Made by a program: the position numbers and the translations under genes. From Bryobacterales bacterium (lineage in GTDB: Bacteria; Acidobacteriota; Terriglobia; Bryobacterales; Bryobacteraceae), in assembly GCA_025353235.1 (NCBI GenBank), contig JANXQZ010000112.1:1-12303 (forward strand): DNA of 12,303 nt, read 5' to 3'. Below the pieces are notes generated by a model, which saw only the letters and a list, made by a program, of their open reading frames with translations, was not told the DNA's origin and ran no database searches. Of the stretch, positions 7,591-12,303 are shown piece by piece. Positions within the stretch are counted from its first letter, which is position 1; each line of letters begins with the position of its first letter.

Positions 7591-9245
7591 TACGGCTTTT
7601 CCTCAGCGGTATGCGGCCGGTCAATTGCGACTTCCTCGCCGGGGCGCAAGCCGCTTTTCACGGACGCGACCAAATGATTCACGATCCCCAGATTCACGGC
7701 GCGGCGCTCCCATCCGGAGGGCTGCCTGACCAAAACGTATGTCTTGCCGAGGCTGCCTTCCTCGAACACGGCGCCCGTCGGCACCAGCGCCGCAGCTGAT
7801 TCCCCGGCTTCCAGAATGACGTCGGCGCTCACGGACAGATCTGGAATCACGCGCGCGTCCATGCTGTCGATCTTCAACCTTACGGGAACCTCTCGAACGA
7901 AATTTGCCCTGAATCCGCCGGGTTTCGTGACAGCCGCGATCGACTCTACATGCGCCGGAAGGTCGAGCCCCGGATATGCATCGAAATGGATTCGAGCCTT
8001 GGAGCCGACTCGAAGCTTGTCGACATCTACCTGATTCACGGTCGAGTTGATGACCATCGACGACGGGTTCACCACCTGCATGAAAAACATGCCCGGCCAA
8101 AGCTGATCCCCTTTCTGGATTTGAGCGAACTCCGCCCCTCGGAACATGTTTTGCATCACCGCCAAACCGTCTATGGGTGCCTTCACAATCATTTTGTCCG
8201 CGTTCGCCTGAGCCCGCGTCAACTCGATTCGCGCTTGCGCAAGGTCCAATTCGGCGTTCCGGATTGCGGCCTGCTCAGAGATGGTGACGAACTTCACCTC
8301 TGCCAGCAGCTGTCTGTATTTTGCATCCGTCTGATCCACCGCAAGTTTGGCGCGCTCCGCATCGATGGACGACAGGACCGGCGCAGTCTTCAAGTCCAGC
8401 TTCGCTTTATCGAGGTCGGCCTTCGCGGAATCAACCAGTTGCTCATGCGCCTTGCGCTTGATGTCGAGTTCGGCTTTCTGTTTAGTAAGACTGGCTTCGG
8501 ACTGCGACACGCTGGCTTTGTAATCGTCCAGGCGGAGCATCATGAATTGGCGATCAAATTCAGCAACGACACCAGCCTTCTTCACGTTGGTTCCGGGCTT
8601 AACCACGTCCTGCAGAACGAGCATGAATTCGTCGGATCCGCCTCCGCCCCCAGGCCCCGGGCCGCCGCCGAGCGAGTCAGCCGCTGTGCCGAGTCCGGCG
8701 GAACCCATGGATCCCGATTGCGCTGGCGTGTTCGCGCGAGCGGAGGCGTTGGTTGTTGCCGAGCTGCCCCGCAAGGATCCGCCAAACCGATTCGTCGCGG
8801 ATTGAAAAGCCGTTCCGCTGGCAGGTGAGGCTGGGGCGGCTGAGCCTGAACCCGAGTTGGATGCGGTGGCAGTCGCGGCGGGTGCGGTTGCGCTCGTTCC
8901 CGCCGATGGAGTGTTAGCGCGCAAACGGTCACTCCGGCTGCCTCTAAGTTGAGGCGTGATCAGCGACACATAGCTAGCAGCAGCCGTTACACCAGTCAGT
9001 CGCAGGGTGTTTTCGATGGAGCCGGACACCACCTTCGCGCTTCGCAGCGATCCTCTCAACCCGGTTGCGGGAGCGCTGGCGTTTTTGCCGCGCTGCAGCC
9101 ACAGCGCGCCGCCGATCATGAGCAGAGCTAAGAGCAAGCCAATCCACAAACCTCCGTTCCGAGATTTGCGCGGGCGCGAGGGGACCAAATCCGGCTTTAA
9201 CGGAGTGGGGCGAGGAGGACCTAGTGGAGACGGGACTGCGCTCAT
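7590..9245 (-). CDS. Membrane-fusion (HlyD/MacA-like) adaptor 1, with Ser/Ala/Gly-rich insertion
   Basis: This is the first gene of the efflux run and a periplasmic adaptor of 551 residues, well above the family norm. A Pro/Arg-rich cytoplasmic tail (1-31) precedes a single TM anchor (32-49, LWIGLLLALLMIGGALWL). The first beta segment ends at SYVSLITPQLRG (91-102). It is then interrupted by about 100 residues made almost only of S, A, T, G, N and P (103-206, ending in a Gly run), and the fold resumes at FMLVLQDVVKPGTNVKKAGV. Further domains are a coiled coil (about 230-355) with PVLSSIDAERAK at 289-300, the second lipoyl half VKAPIDGLAVM (354-364), the barrel (LRVGSKARIHFDAYPGLDLP) and a C-terminal domain (ALVPTGAVFEEGS; GLRPGEEVAI). 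ATG 9245 is the first usable start after an in-frame stop; AGGA directly abuts it, a poorly placed Shine-Dalgarno. Confidence 0.92.
   Translation of the reverse strand: MSAVPSPLGPPRPTPLKPDLVPSRPRKSRNGGLWIGLLLALLMIGGALWLQRGKNASAPATGLRGSLRSAKVVSGSIENTLRLTGVTAAASYVSLITPQLRGSRSDRLRANTPSAGTSATAPAATATASNSGSGSAAPASPASGTAFQSATNRFGGSLRGSSATTNASARANTPAQSGSMGSAGLGTAADSLGGGPGPGGGGGSDEFMLVLQDVVKPGTNVKKAGVVAEFDRQFMMLRLDDYKASVSQSEASLTKQKAELDIKRKAHEQLVDSAKADLDKAKLDLKTAPVLSSIDAERAKLAVDQTDAKYRQLLAEVKFVTISEQAAIRNAELDLAQARIELTRAQANADKMIVKAPIDGLAVMQNMFRGAEFAQIQKGDQLWPGMFFMQVVNPSSMVINSTVNQVDVDKLRVGSKARIHFDAYPGLDLPAHVESIAAVTKPGGFRANFVREVPVRLKIDSMDARVIPDLSVSADVILEAGESAAALVPTGAVFEEGSLGKTYVLVRQPSGWERRAVNLGIVNHLVASVKSGLRPGEEVAIDRPHTAEEKP
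8628..8939 (-). other. Low-complexity Ser/Ala/Gly linker inside adaptor 1
   Basis: Codons 103-206 of adaptor 1 encode a long disordered-looking stretch dominated by S, A, T and G, ending in consecutive Gly residues. It lies between two strands of the first lipoyl/barrel half and not at a domain end, so it probably loops out into the periplasm. There is no obvious period, so it is compositional rather than a tandem repeat. Confidence 0.75.
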
Positions 9246-9263
9246 TCCTGGACTAATCTTAGA

Positions 9264-9293
9264 CGTATAGTATGACGCAAAAGTTAGCGTCAG
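9264..9293 (-). promoter_or_regulatory. Tentative promoter of the efflux operon
   Basis: In the 86-base gap before adaptor 1, the minus strand reads CTGACG (9293-9288), an 18-base spacer, then TATACG (9269-9264). Each hexamer matches the sigma-70 consensus at four of six positions. An alternative -10, TACTAT, sits 15 bases from the same -35. A transcript from here would have a leader of roughly 10-20 bases. The match is weak and is proposed mainly because the operon must start in or before this gap. Confidence 0.3.
9273..9292. promoter_or_regulatory. Inverted repeat TGACGC-N8-GCGTCA, possible operator
   Basis: Two perfect 6-base arms (9273-9278 and 9287-9292) around an A/T-rich 8-base centre lie about 28 bases before the adaptor 1 start, within the spacer of the tentative promoter. 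The symmetry and position suit a dimeric repressor site. There is no T-run on either side to suggest a terminator. The regulator is not encoded in the window. Confidence 0.35.
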
Positions 9294-9331
9294 CGCCTAG
9301 ATAACCGGAATCCTCAATGAGAGAAGGGGCC

Positions 9332-10063
9332 TTAGTGCTTGTTTTTGATCAGCTTGCGCTTGATGTCCGGCCAGAACTCTTTCATCACTTGGCCAGCCAT
9401 GTCGGTGTAGACGAAGGTGCCCCACTGGGTGGTCATGTCGCCAAGGGTGCGTTGATGCGGATGGTAGGCGGATGCTGCTACTGCGGCGGCAGAGTTTCCA
9501 ATAAACTCATTTACATTAAACATGTTGTTGCCATTGTCGCTCTTGCAGATGAAGATGCGGCTGACCGCGTACCCAACGCGCCCCTTAATGGAGCCCTCGC
9601 CCTTGCGGAAGTAGCGGGGATCGCTATGAAATAAGGCCGGAATGATGGCCTCGGGAAAGTAGTTGCCGATCACTTGGTCGGCATAGTTGATGCCATAGCG
9701 GTGCGCGAAGCCCTTCAAGCCTTGTCCGTACGTGTCGTTGTCGGAGCCTTGCAATTGAGAAAGTCCCGCGAAGAAGGCAGTGGTTCCGAAGACGGGGTAG
9801 TCGAAAGAGTCCTTGGTAGCGATGGTGAACTTCTCCTTCGCCGTAATTCGCTGAAAGGGCTGCGAACCCTCCGCAGTTCGATAGTTCGGCAATACGCCGA
9901 ATACCCGCTTGTCGATGGGTGCAGGCCCAGGAACCGGCACGTTTACAATCGCTTCGTCTGCCTGTTGTTGTGCGGGAGCCTGGGGAGTTAAGCCGAGTGC
10001 AATCAAGAGCCCGAGCATAAAACCCGGCCAACGAGGAGATAAATGCATGAATGTGTTAAACAC
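9332..10063 (-). CDS. Conserved secreted/envelope protein of unknown function (Acidobacteriota type)
   Basis: I recognise the pattern as a conserved hypothetical protein often seen in Acidobacteriota genomes, without a named domain or known role. A signal peptide is visible: hydrophobic FMLGLLIALGL, then a cleavage-like QAPA-Q. Characteristic segments in the mature part are RVFGVLPNYRTAEG, ITAKEKFTIATKDSFDYP, GQGLKGFAHRYGINYADQVI, ALFHSDPRYFRKGEGS and QVMKEFWPDIKRKL near the end. It has no transmembrane helix after the signal, so it is likely periplasmic or outer-membrane associated. The start is uncertain. I prefer GTG 10063, 243 residues, because AGGAAG lies exactly 6 bases upstream. ATG 10048 is possible, and the frame stays open to ATG 10150, which would add an unusually long n-region and run into the divergent gene. 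It precedes the efflux run on the same strand but is separated by 86 bases. Confidence 0.85.
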   Translation of the reverse strand: MFNTFMHLSPRWPGFMLGLLIALGLTPQAPAQQQADEAIVNVPVPGPAPIDKRVFGVLPNYRTAEGSQPFQRITAKEKFTIATKDSFDYPVFGTTAFFAGLSQLQGSDNDTYGQGLKGFAHRYGINYADQVIGNYFPEAIIPALFHSDPRYFRKGEGSIKGRVGYAVSRIFICKSDNGNNMFNVNEFIGNSAAAVAASAYHPHQRTLGDMTTQWGTFVYTDMAGQVMKEFWPDIKRKLIKNKH

Positions 10064-10069
10064 CAACTT

Positions 10070-10075
10070 CTTCCT
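10070..10075 (-). promoter_or_regulatory. Shine-Dalgarno deciding the envelope-protein start
   Basis: AGGAAG on the minus strand lies 6 bases before GTG 10063 and 21 bases before ATG 10048. The spacing favours the GTG as the start of the envelope-protein gene. Confidence 0.5.
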
Positions 10076-10134
10076 AGATGTTCCAGGTGCGCGCATAGTT
10101 CCAAAGGTTTGCCGCATACAGTCGCGATGCGTGC

Positions 10135-10140
10135 GGAGGT
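10135..10140 (+). promoter_or_regulatory. Strong but oddly placed Shine-Dalgarno upstream of the DUF3467 gene
   Basis: GGAGGT is the strongest ribosome binding sequence at this locus. It directly abuts the in-frame ATG 10141 (no spacing), lies 18 bases from the in-frame ATG 10159, and is ideally spaced (8 bases) only for ATG 10149, which is out of frame and opens a 27-codon frame ending at 10232. Confidence 0.5.
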
Positions 10141-10458
10141 ATGTCACCATGGTTCTCTATGACCCCTTCTCAGACCCCGCCAAAGATTCAGCTGTCCAAT
10201 CGGGCCGACTATCGCGAGAATTATGCGAATAGCGTTCAAGTGAGGGTAAACCTATGGGACTTCTTCCTGATGTTCGGAACTGTCAACCAGACTTCCGCCG
10301 ACACGGTGTCCATCAGCAACTTTGAAGGGATCTACCTCAGCCCCCAACAGGCCAAGGCGCTCCACAACGTGCTGACGCAAAATCTTTCGCAGTACGAAGC
10401 TACCTTCGGAGAAATTCGGCTGGAGGCTCAAGCCGGGCAAGCATCCGTGATTCAGTAG
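10141..10458 (+). CDS. DUF3467 family small protein
   Basis: This is a small soluble cytoplasmic protein of 105 residues (99 if started at ATG 10159). The core RADYRENYANSVQVRVNLWD, FFLMFG, SNFEGIYLSPQQAKALHNVL and QYEATFGEIRLE matches my memory of the DUF3467 family. Family members are about 100 residues, have no signal peptide, and their biochemical function is unknown to me. The start is ambiguous. ATG 10141 has a Shine-Dalgarno with no spacing. ATG 10159 gives MTPSQTPPKIQLSNRADY, more like the usual family beginning, but leaves the Shine-Dalgarno 18 bases away. There is no other in-frame start back to a stop at 10096. It is transcribed divergently from the envelope-protein gene and is followed 6 bases later by the glycosyltransferase, so the two probably form an operon. 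Confidence 0.88.
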   Translation: MSPWFSMTPSQTPPKIQLSNRADYRENYANSVQVRVNLWDFFLMFGTVNQTSADTVSISNFEGIYLSPQQAKALHNVLTQNLSQYEATFGEIRLEAQAGQASVIQ

Positions 10459-10464
10459 TCAGGC

Positions 10465-11985
10465 ATGCGAGCCAGGCTCCGCTCCCAGTCAGTTGGAGCG
10501 TATCTGTTTTTCTTCGCGTCCTTCGCCGCCGCTCTGTTTTTATCGCACGCCCCCTACCTCAGCCTTCCCTACTTCTGGGATGAGCTCGGCCAGTTCGTTC
10601 CGGCTGCGCTCGACATTTATCATGACGGCGCTCTGGTCCCGCACTCCGCCGTCCCCAACGTGCATCCGCCCGGCGTAATGGCTTGGCTCGCGCTTACATG
10701 GAAGATCGCAGGATACTCGATTCCAGCAACTCGCTCCGCCATGCTCTTGCTCGCCGCGCTCGGCTTGCTCTTCGGCTTCCTTCTAGCAATCCAGCTTTGC
10801 CGGGGACTGGGCGGCGCGCCTGCGTTCTTCGCCATCCTTCTGCTGCTCGTCGACCCCTTGTTCTACACGCAATCGATGATGGCGCAGCTGGATATGCCAG
10901 CCATGGTCTTTGGACTCGGTGCTTTGCTGCTCTTCCTGCAAGGGCGGCATCTGGCGTCCGGACTGGCCTGCATCGCTGTCGTGCTTGCCAAAGAAACGGG
11001 CATCCTGCTGCCGCTGATCTTTGGCGCAGTGCTGCTTTTCCAACCGGGGCGGAGGCAACAGGCTGCTTATTATGCGCCGTCGTTTCTGATTCTGGCCGCT
11101 TGGCTGGGATTGCTGTGGCACACCACCGGCTCCCTGTTCGGGGATCCGGGCTTCGCTCATTACAACATTGCCTACTCTCTCCACCCTGTGCGCGCGGCGG
11201 CGTCGCTTGTTCGCCGAATCTATTATTTGTTCCTGGCCGATTTTCGCTGGGTAGGAACTATCGCAATCATCCTTGCCTTTAGGAAGGGCATGTTCCGAAG
11301 CGATTCTTGGCGCATCACCGGAATATTTTTTGGGGCTCACGTTGTGCTCGTGAGCCTGCTCGGAGGCGCTGAGCTCGAACGTTATCTGGTCCCCGTGCTG
11401 CCGATCTTCTATATCGCGATTGCGGCGGCGTGGACCATACTGCCCGTCTTGTGGCGCAATCTTAGCGTGGCGGCGCTGGTATGCGGCTTGCTCGCCGGCC
11501 TCTTCGTGAATCCGCCTTACCCGTTTCCCTACGAGAACAATTTGGCTATGGCCGACTTCGTGGAACTGCACAGAACGGCGGCGAAATATCTGGAGCAAGG
11601 CTATGCGGGCAGCGTCATTTATACGGCTTGGCCGTTGACTGCGGCATTGCGCCAGCCTGAGTTCGGATATGTGCAGCGAGGACTGAAGACTCAAGAGACG
11701 TCGGACCTGCGCGCGTCCACGCTAGAGCGGCTGGATTCCAGGCAGGTGGATGTGTTGGTGCTGTACTCGCGCACTTGGGAACCGGAATGGGGCGTGTTGC
11801 GGTATGCCTGGACTCGACGCTTTCTCGCTCAATTCTATGAGTACGAGCCGCAGATGTCGGCGGCCGAGTGCCGCGATCGGCTCGGTCTGCGACAGGTTAT
11901 GCGGTGGACCCGACGCGGCCAATGGATCGAAATTTATGAGCGCGAGGCCGGAGGAGGAGTTTTTCCAGTGCGGCGGCTTGAGTAA
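10465..11985 (+). CDS. GT-C fold membrane glycosyltransferase (ArnT/PMT-like)
   Basis: This is an integral membrane glycosyltransferase expected to move a sugar from a lipid-linked (polyprenyl phosphate) donor to a lipid or protein acceptor on the periplasmic side. Of its 506 residues, about 1-350 form many hydrophobic helices (for example 12-28, 92-111, 119-130, 203-218, 286-300, 308-328, 334-347). After TM1 comes the GT-C signature loop PYFWDELGQFVPAA with the acidic pair D39-E40, the usual catalytic/metal site, followed by VHPPG (66-70). A second conserved-looking loop has MAQLDMP (139-145), then LAKETG (174-179), and ERYLVPVLP (305-313) is typical of the ArnT/PMT (GT39/GT83) group. The C-terminal 150 residues are soluble. 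The ATG follows the DUF3467 stop by 6 bases with only a weak AGG. Donor and acceptor cannot be predicted. It ends 6 bases from a convergent gene with no visible terminator. Confidence 0.88.
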   Translation: MRARLRSQSVGAYLFFFASFAAALFLSHAPYLSLPYFWDELGQFVPAALDIYHDGALVPHSAVPNVHPPGVMAWLALTWKIAGYSIPATRSAMLLLAALGLLFGFLLAIQLCRGLGGAPAFFAILLLLVDPLFYTQSMMAQLDMPAMVFGLGALLLFLQGRHLASGLACIAVVLAKETGILLPLIFGAVLLFQPGRRQQAAYYAPSFLILAAWLGLLWHTTGSLFGDPGFAHYNIAYSLHPVRAAASLVRRIYYLFLADFRWVGTIAIILAFRKGMFRSDSWRITGIFFGAHVVLVSLLGGAELERYLVPVLPIFYIAIAAAWTILPVLWRNLSVAALVCGLLAGLFVNPPYPFPYENNLAMADFVELHRTAAKYLEQGYAGSVIYTAWPLTAALRQPEFGYVQRGLKTQETSDLRASTLERLDSRQVDVLVLYSRTWEPEWGVLRYAWTRRFLAQFYEYEPQMSAAECRDRLGLRQVMRWTRRGQWIEIYEREAGGGVFPVRRLE

Positions 11986-11991
11986 TTGTTC

Positions 11992-12303
11992 TTAAGCAAA
12001 TGCCTCGCGGATCACTTCACCCGTAACGATAGTCGGCCGCTCTGGACGGCCATTATGCGAGAACGTCACATCGGTATGATTCAGACCCAGCGCGTGTAGG
12101 ATCGTGGCGTGAAGGTCGGTCACGTGCGCCCGTTTGTCGATGCCCCGCAACCCAATCTCATCCGTGGTGCCGATCACTTGTCCCGGCTTGATCCCGCCTC
12201 CCGCCATCCAGGTCGTAAAGCCCCAAGGATTGTGGTCGCGCCCGTCGCCTTTCTCATTGAACGGGGTGCGTCCGAACTCTCCTCCCCAGATAACGAGGGT
12301 ATC
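11992..12303 (-). CDS. DUF1501 family protein, C-terminal part (5' end outside the window)
   Basis: The frame is open from the right edge to a TAA at 11994-11992, giving 103 residues of a protein that is normally about 400-480 long. Visible motifs are VIWGGEFGRTP (4-14), GRDHNPWGFTTWMAGGGIK (21-39), GTTDEIG (44-50), HVTDLHATILHALGL (57-71) and a C-terminal end TGEVIREAFA, all typical of DUF1501. The family belongs structurally with the alkaline phosphatase/sulfatase-like hydrolases; most members are uncharacterised. In Planctomycetes and Solibacter-like genomes these genes usually sit directly downstream of a DUF1553/DUF1549 (cytochrome-linked) gene, which would lie to the right, outside the window. 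It faces the glycosyltransferase tail to tail, so the two are not co-transcribed. Confidence 0.93.
   Translation of the reverse strand, partial: DTLVIWGGEFGRTPFNEKGDGRDHNPWGFTTWMAGGGIKPGQVIGTTDEIGLRGIDKRAHVTDLHATILHALGLNHTDVTFSHNGRPERPTIVTGEVIREAFA

Noticed and set aside
7950..8828. A 292-codon plus-strand open frame opposite adaptor 1
   Set aside because: It is antisense to the adaptor coiled coil and linker, with no domain or credible ribosome binding site.
10053..10063. Short near-palindrome GTGTT-A-AACAC at the start of the envelope-protein gene
   Set aside because: The 5-base arms overlap the coding start and there is no supporting promoter signal; it is too weak to call an operator.
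10080..10103. Direct repeat GTTCCA-N12-GTTCCA in the divergent gap
   Set aside because: Six-base repeats of this kind are expected by chance, and no promoter elements frame it.
10783..11694. A 303-codon minus-strand open frame opposite the glycosyltransferase
   Set aside because: The Gln/Arg/His-rich translation lacks any family pattern; the plus-strand gene has clear GT-C motifs and membrane helices.
11986..11991. Search for a bidirectional terminator between the convergent glycosyltransferase and DUF1501 genes
   Set aside because: Only 6 bases separate the stops, and I see no stem-loop with a T-run in or beside the gap.

Overview
The window looks like part of a chromosome of an Acidobacteriota bacterium, most likely of the Solibacter/Bryobacter group. 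This is inferred from the gene families, not from a marker gene: several membrane-fusion adaptors in tandem next to a MacB-type permease, a small conserved envelope protein I associate with Acidobacteriota, a DUF3467 gene, and a DUF1501 gene (common in Planctomycetes and Solibacter-like genomes). Coding density is very high. There is no rRNA, tRNA, CRISPR array, insertion sequence or phage gene, and no gene-free stretch longer than about 100 bases.

Left block, minus strand, 9245 down to 1. This is one tightly packed operon-like run, in transcription order: three different membrane-fusion/HlyD-like periplasmic adaptors (9245-7590, 7562-6258, 6231-4690), a MacB/FtsX-type ABC permease without its own ATPase domain (4687-3431), a TolC-family outer-membrane channel (3424-1781) and mutL (1781 to beyond the left edge). 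Gaps are 27, 26, 2 and 6 bases, and the TolC stop shares one base with the mutL GTG start (TAGTG). Together the first five genes encode most of a tripartite export machine spanning both membranes: adaptors, inner-membrane permease and outer-membrane duct. No nucleotide-binding (ATPase) subunit is in the window. MutL is the mismatch-repair ATPase/endonuclease and is functionally unrelated to the transporter, so its position suggests transcriptional and translational coupling only.

Middle. Upstream of the efflux run on the same strand is a secreted or envelope protein of unknown function (9332-10063). The 86-base gap between it and the first adaptor holds a tentative promoter and a TGACGC-N8-GCGTCA inverted repeat. 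Divergently, on the plus strand, lies a two-gene unit: a DUF3467 small protein (from 10141 or 10159 to 10458) and, 6 bases later, a GT-C-fold membrane glycosyltransferase of the ArnT/PMT type (10465-11985).

Right edge. The C-terminal 103 residues of a DUF1501 protein (minus strand, 12303-11992) converge on the glycosyltransferase with only 6 bases between the stops.

The most interesting point is the efflux operon: three divergent adaptors for a single ATPase-less permease, two of them with large low-complexity insertions, all three sharing an LS(A/S)I(D/E) motif in the predicted coiled-coil hairpin, and mutL translationally linked to the end. This could be a heteromeric-adaptor variant of the MacAB-TolC architecture, but that is inference from sequence reading alone.
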